Shown here: in pieces, positions 1 to 5,045 of the stretch
Layout of the letters: each line of letters begins with the position of its first letter
Position numbering within the stretch: the first letter of the stretch is position 1
Origin: Micavibrio aeruginosavorus
GTDB taxonomy: Bacteria; Pseudomonadota; Alphaproteobacteria; Micavibrionales; Micavibrionaceae
NCBI GenBank assembly: GCA_003241475.1
Contig: QFQB01000160.1
Location: 1-5,392, forward strand
Direction: 5' to 3'
Length of the DNA: 5,392 nt
Notes under the pieces: generated by a model
Told to the model about the DNA's origin: nothing
The model's database searches: none
What the model saw: the letters and a program-made list of their open reading frames with translations, nothing else
Made by a program: the position numbers and the translations under genes

Positions 1-783
1 GCTGGAATTCAGCCCAGCGCAGACGAGGGAGCCGCCGAAACCGCACCCGCCATCAAGGGAGGCGGTAACGCAGTTAAGCCGTACGCCGGATTGCGAAGGA
101 TCATACCCACGTATGACTTTTTCAAAAGGCGCGTACGCCTGTGTGATGCCGTTGAAATCCTCGCCGGACCACCAAAGCGAGTCGCCTTGGTCTTCGAGTT
201 TGCGTGCGGGATCGATACCCGAATTCACAAAAAGCACAGGAAACCGCTCTTTTTCACGTGTGTAGGCGGCGCGGCGGTAGTGAGTCATCAAAATTTCGTG
301 GCCCGGATTCTTGCGGATAGCCTCGCGAATCTTGTTGGTCCAGCGGGTCAAGGCCAGTACGCCTTCCTTACAGGCTCGCATGCCATCGTGTGTGTTAATG
401 CCGTAACTCTCCAGCGTCCTGTCAAATCCATGAGTAAGCAATGTCCCAAGAGTTAGCTCGGGTTTGTTGGTAAATTGAAGTTGAAGAATTCTCTGCCACA
501 TATCTTCCTGACGTCCGCGCAGGTAGATAATGTCCGAAGGTTGCATGCCCGGCTGGGCGAGCGCCAAACGGCGGAAAGTGAGGATTTCATCCAGAGTTTC
601 ACGCGACTTCGTGCCATAGCCTGTGTAATTGCCCAGATAGACAATGCGGTCGCCCGGCTTTAACCGTTCAAGAATCGCATCGTGCAGGGCGTAGAGTTTT
701 TCCAGCTCTCCGTGGATGGCGGACACGGCCCAAACCCGGCGCGGGGCGCCAAGGGCGGTAAAGCGGATGTCCGTTTCGTTCAT
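1..783 (-). CDS. PPP-type metallophosphoesterase homologue, probable pseudophosphatase (partial)
   Basis: The 261 codons visible contain no stop, so the C-terminal end lies beyond the left edge. The fold signature of the calcineurin-like/PPP phosphoesterases is readable in order, but its metal ligands are changed. The GDxHG motif reads SAIHG (residues 21-25), GDxxDRG reads GNYTGYG (51-57), and GNHE reads GRQE (90-93). The segment where members usually have FVHAG reads FVNSG (185-189), and the place of the late GHT motif reads GYD (226-228). Of the usual ligands only His24 is clearly kept. The late segment with DGGCGFGG (about residues 244-251) resembles the C-terminal part of bacterial Ser/Thr phosphatase-like proteins. 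ATG 783 is chosen because the conserved fold starts at about residue 17. No clear ribosome site precedes it, and GTG 789, with a purine stretch upstream, is an alternative. Codon use looks normal and the frame is intact, so this is inferred to be a maintained non-catalytic protein rather than a decayed gene. Confidence 0.82.
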   Translation of the reverse strand, partial: MNETDIRFTALGAPRRVWAVSAIHGELEKLYALHDAILERLKPGDRIVYLGNYTGYGTKSRETLDEILTFRRLALAQPGMQPSDIIYLRGRQEDMWQRILQLQFTNKPELTLGTLLTHGFDRTLESYGINTHDGMRACKEGVLALTRWTNKIREAIRKNPGHEILMTHYRRAAYTREKERFPVLFVNSGIDPARKLEDQGDSLWWSGEDFNGITQAYAPFEKVIRGYDPSQSGVRLNCVTASLDGGCGFGGSLVCAGLNSS

Positions 784-877
784 GCACACGGGCGGGCGGC
801 CTCTTTGGCGGAGCGGTGGAGTCCATGCGGGAGGAGTTCCCAGAATAGTGAAACAATCGTACCAAGAGTCGCGGTTT

Positions 878-905
878 TTGCGAAGAGTTAGAAAAGCCTT
901 ATATG
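878..905 (+). promoter_or_regulatory. Possible promoter for the LysE-family gene
   Basis: A TTGCGA hexamer (878-883) and a TATATG hexamer (900-905) are separated by 16 bp, in the spacer between two divergent genes. Transcription would begin near 912, giving a leader of about 50 nt. The match is only fair, so this is a candidate. The rest of the 784-960 spacer shows a short dyad, CACAG/CTGTG (914-918 and 923-927), and little else. Confidence 0.3.
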
Positions 906-923
906 CGATCGTACACAGGGATC

Positions 924-932
924 TGTGGATAA
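924..932 (-). promoter_or_regulatory. Perfect DnaA-box 9-mer
   Basis: The minus strand reads TTATCCACA, the consensus DnaA box. It lies in the untranslated leader of the LysE-family gene, just downstream of the candidate promoter. It overlaps the right arm of a CACAG/CTGTG dyad. There is one copy only, with no AT-rich unwinding region or cluster, so it is not an origin. It could be a DnaA-responsive control site or a chance match. Confidence 0.3.
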
Positions 933-960
933 ATGCGGGATCGTCTGTTATCGTGCGCTC

Positions 961-1590
961 ATGGATCCCTTCTTTTCAAACTGGCTGTTGCTGATCGCGG
1001 TGTTTTCGGTGGCGGTGATATCGCCCGGGCCGGATTTCGTGATGGCCGTGCGCAATTCCGTGAAATATTCGCGCAAAGCCGGAATCTTTACCGCCATCGG
1101 TTTCGGTATCGGCGTGGGATTCCACGTCACATATTGTCTGGCCGGCCTTGCGATCATCATTTCGCAATCCGTGATCGTCTTTAACATCCTGAAATGGATC
1201 GGTGCGGCGTATCTGTTCTATGTCGGGATCAAGGCGTTGCGGTCGAACGGGTTCGAGGCTTCGGAGGCAGGCGAAGAGAGTGCGGCGGACATGACAGCTA
1301 TGGAAGCGCTACGCTCCGGCATTATTACCAATCTGTTCAATCCCAAAGCGACGCTGTTTTTCCTTGCGCTGTTCACGCAGATATTAAGCCCCGATATTAC
1401 GGTAGGGGCGAAGATTATTTATGGCCTGACCTGCGTTGCCATGACGATGATCTGGTTTTCGATTGTCGCAACAGTTCTTACCACGCCGCGCATCCGCGCC
1501 GTGTTTTTGAAAGCTTCGAAATGGGTGGATCGTGCTTGCGGCGGCGTGTTCGTTGCGCTGGGGCTTAAGCTGGCGGCGACAAAACTCTAA
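961..1590 (+). CDS. LysE/RhtB-family amino-acid exporter
   Basis: This is a 209-residue inner-membrane protein of the LysE/RhtB superfamily, whose members export amino acids or related small metabolites such as lysine, threonine and homoserine lactone. The family signature SPGPDF is at residues 21-26, just after the first membrane helix (about 7-20), followed by the basic loop RNSVKYSRKAG (31-41). Further hydrophobic segments lie at about 42-68, 72-92, 130-143, 150-173 and 192-205, giving the usual six. The second family motif, NPKA, is at 127-130. Length is typical. ATG 961 is preferred because family members begin a few residues before the first helix. An in-frame GTG at 925 would add 12 residues unlike the family, although an AGGG lies 4 nt before it. 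Neither start has a good ribosome site. The gene stands alone, divergent from the phosphatase-like gene and convergent with carD. The substrate cannot be told from the sequence. Confidence 0.88.
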   Translation: MDPFFSNWLLLIAVFSVAVISPGPDFVMAVRNSVKYSRKAGIFTAIGFGIGVGFHVTYCLAGLAIIISQSVIVFNILKWIGAAYLFYVGIKALRSNGFEASEAGEESAADMTAMEALRSGIITNLFNPKATLFFLALFTQILSPDITVGAKIIYGLTCVAMTMIWFSIVATVLTTPRIRAVFLKASKWVDRACGGVFVALGLKLAATKL

Positions 1591-1668
1591 TCATTAATCT
1601 TGGTCTGTTTGTTCAGTCCATTCGTCGTGTTTTTTCAACGCGCGCGGATGCGTAGATGAATGTTGGTC

Positions 1669-1707
1669 AAAAGGAAACGGGCCGGACAATCCTTGCCCGA
1701 CCCGTTT
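1669..1707 (-). terminator. Intrinsic terminator of carD
   Basis: Read on the minus strand, AAACGGG (1707-1701) pairs with CCCGTTT (1681-1675). Inner CGG/CCG and CAA/TTG pairs are separated by single mismatches, and the loop is 3 nt. The stem is followed by CC and then four T (1672-1669). It begins 55 bp after the carD stop codon. A smaller dyad, AATGA/TCATT, lies between the two. On the plus strand the hairpin is not followed by T, so it does not serve the LysE-family gene; the remaining bases from 1591 to 1668 show nothing clear. Confidence 0.75.
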
Positions 1708-1761
1708 GGAGACCTTGGAAATGATGTCGTCATTAATCCCAGGTTTAAGTTTTTAAAGCGT

Positions 1762-2307
1762 TTAAGCGGCCTTTTTCTCTTCGGTTGCTTCAGCGGCTTT
1801 CTTGATGCTTGCGCCCATAAGCTTTTCGAGCTTGGCCACGGCCTTGATCTCGTCGATTTTTTCAACGGCGGCAACTTCACGGGCCAGACGCTCCAATGCC
1901 GATTGATAAATCTGGCGTTCGGAGTAGGACTGTTCGGAATCGTCGTTGCTACGTTTCAGGTCGCGCAGAACTTCAGCAATAGCGATCGGGTCGCCCGAAT
2001 TGATCTTGGTTTCGTATTCGGCCGCGCGACGGGACCACATGGTGCGGCGGATACGGGCTTTACCTTGAAGCGTTTTCAGGGCGTCTTTCATGCGGTTCGT
2101 CGTGCACAGGCGGCGCAGGCCGGAGGTCTTGGCTTTGAAGACGGGGATTTTAAGGCGCATGCGGTCTTTTTCAAAGCTGATGGCATACAATTTCACTTCG
2201 ACACCGCCGATTTTGGCTGTCTCGATACCTTCGATGAGTCCTACACCGTGTGCCGGGTAAACTACATAATCGCCTTTTTTGAAATTGTCGTTATCAGCTG
2301 TCGCCAT
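1762..2307 (-). CDS. carD: CarD/CdnL-family RNA polymerase-binding transcription regulator
   Basis: This 181-residue protein has the two-part CarD layout. An N-terminal Tudor-like RNA polymerase interaction domain spans about residues 9-66, with FKKGDYVVYPAHGVG at 9-23. A helical C-terminal DNA-binding domain spans about 70-165, with RRTMWSRRAAEYETKINSG at 87-105. Trp91 matches the conserved tryptophan that wedges into the upstream edge of the promoter bubble in characterised CarD proteins. Family members bind the beta subunit of RNA polymerase and stabilise open complexes, often at rRNA and other housekeeping promoters. The tail after about 165 is Ala/Lys/Glu-rich, as is common in proteobacterial versions. 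The start is supported by AAAAGGT on the minus strand about 8-10 nt before ATG 2307. The gene follows fdxA in the same direction but has its own near-consensus promoter and a long leader. A hairpin terminator follows. Confidence 0.95.
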   Translation of the reverse strand: MATADNDNFKKGDYVVYPAHGVGLIEGIETAKIGGVEVKLYAISFEKDRMRLKIPVFKAKTSGLRRLCTTNRMKDALKTLQGKARIRRTMWSRRAAEYETKINSGDPIAIAEVLRDLKRSNDDSEQSYSERQIYQSALERLAREVAAVEKIDEIKAVAKLEKLMGASIKKAAEATEEKKAA

Positions 2308-2340
2308 ATGCTTGCACCTTTTCTTGTTTGTTGTTATTCA

Positions 2341-2387
2341 GACAAAACCTTTCGCGCGCCGGGATTCGCCGGAGGGCGTGTTTTGTC
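2341..2387 (-). promoter_or_regulatory. Long imperfect hairpin in the carD leader
   Basis: Perfect 8-bp arms GACAAAAC (2341-2348) and GTTTTGTC (2380-2387) enclose further complementary blocks: CGC with GCG, a single C-G pair, and CCGG with CCGG around a 6-nt GATTCG loop. The hairpin ends 33 bp before the carD start codon and about 18 bp before its ribosome site, inside the predicted 190-nt leader. An unsupported 18-codon frame on the minus strand (2390-2334) covers the hairpin exactly. It could be a terminator or attenuator, since the outer stem has paired A and T runs, or an mRNA-stability element. The pairing is seen in the sequence; the role is inferred. Confidence 0.5.
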
Positions 2388-2503
2388 CATGTTGGGAAAA
2401 ACGATTATTGTCTTATACGAGAATTATGACCTGTTTAGGGCAACCTCAAAAAAGGGGCTTCCCAAGACAGGGCATTACCGCAGATCGTTAAACCATGTCG
2501 GGT

Positions 2504-2532
2504 AATATACTTAAAAAAGTGTTAATTTTCAA
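2504..2532 (-). promoter_or_regulatory. Sigma-70-type promoter for carD
   Basis: On the minus strand, TTGAAA (2532-2527, five of six consensus bases) and TATATT (2509-2504, five of six) are separated by exactly 17 bp. Transcription would start near 2497, leaving a leader of about 190 nt before carD. The spacer contains a run of six T. This is the best-matching promoter in the window and suggests that carD can be expressed independently of fdxA. Confidence 0.6.
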
Positions 2533-2542
2533 CTTTATTCGT

Positions 2543-2564
2543 AACGCATTGAATTGTATGCGTT
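2543..2564. repeat. Short perfect inverted repeat just after fdxA
   Basis: AACGCAT (2543-2549) and ATGCGTT (2558-2564) are perfect complements around an 8-nt loop. The repeat starts 4 bp after the fdxA stop codon. On the fdxA strand no T run follows, so it fits an mRNA 3'-end hairpin better than an intrinsic terminator. On the plus strand it is followed by TTT and would resemble a terminator, although no plus-strand gene precedes it. Confidence 0.4.
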
Positions 2565-2568
2565 TTTC

Positions 2569-2907
2569 TTAGTCGCCATCGCCGGGCCTTGGGCTAAAGT
2601 CTTCTTCCAGCTTGTTTTTCTTGTCTTTCATCGCGTCCGCATTGGGCAGGGCGGGCTTCATTTTTGTGATGACTGGCCATTTTTCAGAATATTCCCTGTT
2701 TAGCGCGAGGAATTTTTCCGCTCGCGGGTCGATATCGGGAATAATTGCCTCGATCGGGCATTCAGGCTCGCACACGCCGCAATCAATGCATTCATCGGGA
2801 TTGATGACGAGCATATTTTCACCTTCATAGAAGCAGTCCACGGGGCAGACTTCCACGCAATCGGTGTACTTACAGGCGATACAGATGTCGGTCACAACAA
2901 ACGTCAT
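2569..2907 (-). CDS. fdxA: 7Fe ferredoxin ([3Fe-4S][4Fe-4S])
   Basis: This 112-residue soluble electron carrier is closely related to Azotobacter FdI-type ferredoxins. By register with that protein, Cys9, Cys17 and Cys50 bind the [3Fe-4S] cluster, and Cys21, Cys40, Cys43 and Cys46 bind the [4Fe-4S] cluster. Cys12 and Cys25 are the usual extra cysteines. The blocks CKYTDCVEVCPVDCFYEG (12-29) and DECIDCGVCEPECP (38-51) are clear, and Asp16, which lies next to the 3Fe cluster in the relatives, is kept. Residues 60-112 form the normal C-terminal cap with a charged tail. The start is fixed by the family N-terminus (MTFVVTD). No strong ribosome site is visible upstream. The gene precedes carD in the same direction. 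Its redox partner cannot be told from this window. Confidence 0.95.
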   Translation of the reverse strand: MTFVVTDICIACKYTDCVEVCPVDCFYEGENMLVINPDECIDCGVCEPECPIEAIIPDIDPRAEKFLALNREYSEKWPVITKMKPALPNADAMKDKKNKLEEDFSPRPGDGD

Positions 2908-2913
2908 GGGCTT

Positions 2914-2942
2914 CGTATAATAGGACAGGCGGCGGAAAACAA
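2914..2942 (-). promoter_or_regulatory. Candidate promoter for fdxA
   Basis: On the minus strand, TTGTTT (2942-2937) and TATACG (2919-2914) are 17 bp apart. An overlapping TATTAT (2922-2917) is a better -10 hexamer but would need CCCTTG as its -35. Either choice puts the transcript start at or a few bases before ATG 2907, so the fdxA mRNA would have almost no leader. This agrees with the absence of a clear ribosome site. Confidence 0.35.
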
Positions 2943-2962
2943 GGGGCTCTGGGGGAGCGTTT

Positions 2963-2991
2963 TTGATTTCTTAACCTGTTTTCAATAAAAT
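2963..2991 (+). promoter_or_regulatory. Candidate promoter for the 68-residue basic protein
   Basis: TTGATT (2963-2968) and TAAAAT (2986-2991, five of six consensus bases) are 17 bp apart. Transcription would start about 7 bp downstream, at 2998-2999, which is the first base of the ATG. The region is AT-rich, so chance matches are easier here. Confidence 0.45.
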
Positions 2992-2998
2992 ATTAAGA

Positions 2999-3205
2999 AT
3001 GGATGGCAAGAACCGCGATCTGGCAAAAAGTATCCTTAAACGTGCGATGGAGCAGGGGCGCACAGACGCCGTTCGCCGTATGCATGAACGCCTGAAGGCC
3101 GCCCGCGAAGTCCCCGAAGAGCACAAAAAAATCCTCTTTGAGATCCAGTTGTTCGGCAAAGCCTTGCCGAAGTCGCCGTTTCAAGCCAATTTGACCCTTC
3201 ATTGA
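2999..3205 (+). CDS. Small basic helical protein of unknown function
   Basis: I do not recognise this 68-residue protein. It is rich in Lys, Arg and Glu. Residues 5-55 look mostly helical, with two probable amphipathic helices, about 6-19 and 21-37, and a third at 40-53 after the VPEE turn. There is no signal peptide, membrane segment or cysteine, so a cytoplasmic protein with a nucleic-acid or protein partner is possible but unproven. No ribosome site precedes the ATG, which fits the predicted leaderless transcript. It is divergent from fdxA, with 91 bp between the start codons. Its stop codon falls inside the promoter of the next unit. Evidence that it is a real gene is its well-placed promoter and ordinary residue content, not homology. 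Confidence 0.5.
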   Translation: MDGKNRDLAKSILKRAMEQGRTDAVRRMHERLKAAREVPEEHKKILFEIQLFGKALPKSPFQANLTLH

Positions 3206-3232
3206 TATAAATTATATTGTTGACAGTATAAT
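3202..3232 (+). promoter_or_regulatory. Promoter with a palindromic operator-like site
   Basis: TTGATA (3202-3207) and a perfect TATAAT (3227-3232) are 19 bp apart. The -10 hexamer is the right arm of a 22-bp hyphenated palindrome (3211-3232). Its left half is ATTATATTGTT and its right half GACAGTATAAT, matching at 9 of 11 positions, with a TGT-N2-ACA core. A dimeric repressor bound there would cover the -10 and spacer. The site lies 40 bp upstream of the ATG at 3272. A TTGACA also occurs at 3220-3225 but has no -10 at a usable distance. Confidence 0.5.
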
Positions 3233-3271
3233 AAATAAATGACAATTTACCCCACGAGAGTGAGGTAAGTT

Positions 3272-3602
3272 ATGAAGACGTGGCAAAAGCTAGAAATTGG
3301 ATTTGGCGCTGTCGTGGTCGGCGCGAACTGTGGTGGTTGTTTCTTGTGATCGTTCGGAAGCGCGTGAATGGGGAGAGCTTTTCTTTGGAGATTCCTTTAA
3401 GGAAAGTTTTGGAACTGGATGTAACGAAGGCACATATAACGTTGGCGAAAAGGTTTTTAGCAAAGTCAATTCTACAGGAATGAATCTAGACTTTTTTTTG
3501 CAAAGCGCCCGATGGTCCTACATGGCATGTTACGCCCCTAAAACGCCTTATGTCGAAGGCGGTATGCAGACGGGACAAAAGCAATCATTTCAATGTCGCT
3601 AA
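3272..3602 (+). pseudogene. Frameshifted small exported or lipoprotein gene
   Basis: ATG 3272 has a good ribosome site, GAGGT (3262-3266), 5 nt before it. It opens a signal-like frame (MKTWQK, then the hydrophobic IGFGAVVVGA) that stops at TGA 3347-3349 after 25 codons. The next frame over is open from 3291 to 3602 and reads through VVVVSC to an 85-residue body from Cys at 3345. VVSC fits a lipobox, and Asp follows the Cys. A shift of one base between about 3318 and 3347 would join a lysine-containing start, a hydrophobic stretch and the lipobox into one lipoprotein of about 109 residues. The body has three more Cys residues (GTGCNEG, YMACYAP, QCR near the end). I do not recognise the family. 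Without a shift, the only start in the body frame is TTG 3297, which has no ribosome site and has a stop just upstream (3288-3290). The promoter, ribosome site and terminator are intact, so the break is recent, a sequencing error, or bypassed in translation. Confidence 0.5.
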
Positions 3603-3604
3603 TT

Positions 3605-3633
3605 AAAAATCCGCTGGAAACAGCGGCTTTTTC
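3605..3633 (+). terminator. Intrinsic terminator
   Basis: A perfect 6-bp stem, CCGCTG (3611-3616) with CAGCGG (3621-3626), is capped by a GAAA tetraloop and followed by CTTTTTC (3627-3633). An A run (3605-3609) precedes the stem. It begins just after the stop codon of the frameshifted small gene and closes that unit. A weaker ACCG/CGGT hairpin followed by TTT lies some 20 bp further on. Confidence 0.9.
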
Positions 3634-3712
3634 GATTCTTGTACCGTTTGCTTCGGTTTTCTGATAGGATCGGATTAATTAATAAAAACAGTTAAAACAG
3701 GGAGAGTAAAAT

Positions 3713-4000
3713 ATGAAGCAGTCTATTGGCACTATAGTTGCGTCTGAAGATCGGGGGAGCCTGATCGATAATGTCAAAAGCAAAAACCTCCAAAGATTAT
3801 CAACTCTTCTCTGTGCGCCGATCTTTTTGTGCGCGTCCAGTGCGCAGGCAAACACGGCATCCATGTCGATTATCCGCGATGTCGAGACGCCAGCACAAAC
3901 GACGCAAGAGCTGGTAAAACTCGAGCAACAGTTGCAAAGTCAGCACAACAAATTGTCTTACACGCGCCAGGGCGATATTTATTCCGTCACGCTAAGGTAA
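3713..4000 (+). CDS. Small predicted exported protein of unknown function
   Basis: I do not recognise this 95-residue protein. It has a signal peptide with an unusually long polar start: residues 1-28 precede the hydrophobic core LSTLLCAPIFLC (29-40). A type I cleavage site, AQA, is at 44-46. The mature part would be only 49 residues, with a Gln/Glu/Lys-rich helix at about 62-80 that may form a coiled coil and a strand-like tail at 88-95. The start is supported by GGGAGAG (3700-3706) 6 nt before the ATG. No in-frame start codon lies nearer the hydrophobic core. Upstream, AAAACAG occurs twice at a 9-bp period (3685-3691 and 3694-3700), just before the ribosome site. The last 14 bp overlap the end of the LD-carboxypeptidase gene on the other strand, with no terminator between them. 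The mature protein is cysteine-free. Confidence 0.6.
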   Translation: MKQSIGTIVASEDRGSLIDNVKSKNLQRLSTLLCAPIFLCASSAQANTASMSIIRDVETPAQTTQELVKLEQQLQSQHNKLSYTRQGDIYSVTLR

Positions 4001-4892
4001 GGACGCGAGCATTTGCATCCAATGTAACTGTTGCGCCAATAGGCAGTGCGTATAAATCCGTATCGTGTCCAAATGGCGCGTTTGCAAGAATAGGAATGTC
4101 CAGCTCTGCCGTGTGTTCCGCAATAATATCGGATAAGCCCATGCCGAATGGTGTTCCTGTATCTTTCATGTCTGTAAACTGTCCGAAGATCAATCCGGAT
4201 AAGCGGTGAAGAAGGCCGCGGCGTTTGAGCGCGCAAAGATCGCGATCTATGGTGCTCAGCTCTTCGCCGATTTCTTCTAAAAACAAGATGCCGCCGTCGG
4301 CCATGGAAAGTTCCGTGTTGGTAAGACTGCGCAGGGAAGCGAGATTTCCTCCGAACAATTTTCCTTTTGCGTTGCCGTGTTTGAAAGATGTAGCGCCATG
4401 CAGCGGAATGGATTTTTCCCGTCCTTCCAGAAATCGCAAATTAAAATCAATTTGAGGATTTTTCGTTGTGCGTTTGAATGTCGGGCCGTGATAGGTCACA
4501 AGGCCGGTGTTTGCGGCAATGGCATTCAGCAAAACGGTATGATCGGAAAAACCCATGTAGATTTTTGGAAATGTCGCCAGAAGGCTGTAGTCGATGGCAT
4601 CGAGCAAAGTCATGGCGCGTTGACCGCCTGTGGCGAAGATCACGGCCTTGACGGCGGCATCTCGGGCGAGGTCATGAAGCGCGCTCAATTTATCGTTTAC
4701 CGATCCGGCGTACTGCGTAGCGGGTTCGGCATCGGCATGGAGGTAGGTTTGGGGGTGGACCAAGACCTTATAGCCTTTGCTTTCGAGAAAGGTCTTTGAA
4801 GCCTCTATATCGTCACGGGCAATGCGCGAAGACGGGGCCATAATTCCGATGGTATCTCCGAGGTGCAAGGGCGGCGGGGCAATGTAATCCAT
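3987..4892 (-). CDS. LD-carboxypeptidase, peptidase family S66
   Basis: This 301-residue protein matches family S66, which includes murein tetrapeptide LD-carboxypeptidase (LdcA) and the microcin C immunity peptidase MccF. LdcA is cytoplasmic and removes the terminal D-Ala from muropeptide tetrapeptides during cell-wall recycling. The N-terminal domain opens with LGDTIGIMAPSS (11-22). The nucleophile elbow GFSD (114-117) gives Ser116. The catalytic Glu is most likely Glu206 in LFLEE (203-207), and the His is His276 in NAPFGHD (271-277). The triad is therefore intact, and length is normal for LdcA. The segment ATGGQRAM (87-94) stands where many members have RGGYG. Start ATG 4892 follows GAGGA (4903-4899) with a 6-nt spacing. 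The gene stands alone and converges on the small exported protein. Recycling is the likelier role; a resistance role like that of MccF cannot be excluded by sequence. Confidence 0.92.
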   Translation of the reverse strand: MDYIAPPPLHLGDTIGIMAPSSRIARDDIEASKTFLESKGYKVLVHPQTYLHADAEPATQYAGSVNDKLSALHDLARDAAVKAVIFATGGQRAMTLLDAIDYSLLATFPKIYMGFSDHTVLLNAIAANTGLVTYHGPTFKRTTKNPQIDFNLRFLEGREKSIPLHGATSFKHGNAKGKLFGGNLASLRSLTNTELSMADGGILFLEEIGEELSTIDRDLCALKRRGLLHRLSGLIFGQFTDMKDTGTPFGMGLSDIIAEHTAELDIPILANAPFGHDTDLYALPIGATVTLDANARVLTLA

Positions 4893-4998
4893 GGTTTTTC
4901 CTCAATTTGCTTAACTCTATGTGCTGGTTGCATGGCTGTCCAGATAACCCATGAAAATGCTTGGAATTTTGTTGGGTTTACGGTAAATAGTGCTCATA

Positions 4999-5020
4999 CG
5001 AAAAGCTGGACAAACCAGCC
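4999..5020 (-). terminator. Possible weak terminator on the minus strand
   Basis: On the minus strand, GCTGG (5019-5015) pairs with CCAGC (5009-5005) around a 5-nt loop and is followed by TTTTCG (5004-4999). It could stop transcripts from the minus-strand gene at the right edge before they reach the LD-carboxypeptidase gene. The stem is only 5 bp. On the plus strand it would be a leader hairpin of the 95-residue gene. A CTGGACA in this hairpin (5006-5012) can also pair with TGTCCAG at 4937-4943. No convincing promoter was found in the 4893-5045 spacer. Confidence 0.35.
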
Positions 5021-5045
5021 TTAAAACAAAAAATGGTGTGTAAAC

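Noticed and set aside
91..456. Plus-strand open frame of 121 codons
   Set aside because: It is antisense to the phosphatase-like gene, whose family motifs and frame run through the whole stretch.
925..960. GTG start adding 12 residues to the LysE-family protein
   Set aside because: The extra residues do not fit the family N-terminus. The AGGG before it is too close (4 nt) to be convincing, so ATG 961 was preferred.
1591..1738. Direct repeat TCATTAATC at 1591-1599 and 1730-1738
   Set aside because: Nine AT-rich bases repeated once at unrelated positions are likely chance, with no flanking features of an insertion.
1660..2505. Plus-strand open frame of 281 codons
   Set aside because: It lies antisense to carD, extends through carD's leader and terminator, and has no ribosome site. 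The CarD match on the other strand is unambiguous.
3341..3350. Programmed +1 frameshift like that of the release factor 2 gene
   Set aside because: The frame geometry fits, but the slip from TTG to TGT pairs poorly and there is no Shine-Dalgarno-like stimulator directly upstream. A plain frameshift is simpler; it is kept only as an alternative in the finding.
4377..4799. Plus-strand open frame of 140 codons
   Set aside because: It is the mirror of the LD-carboxypeptidase coding frame and has no family resemblance.
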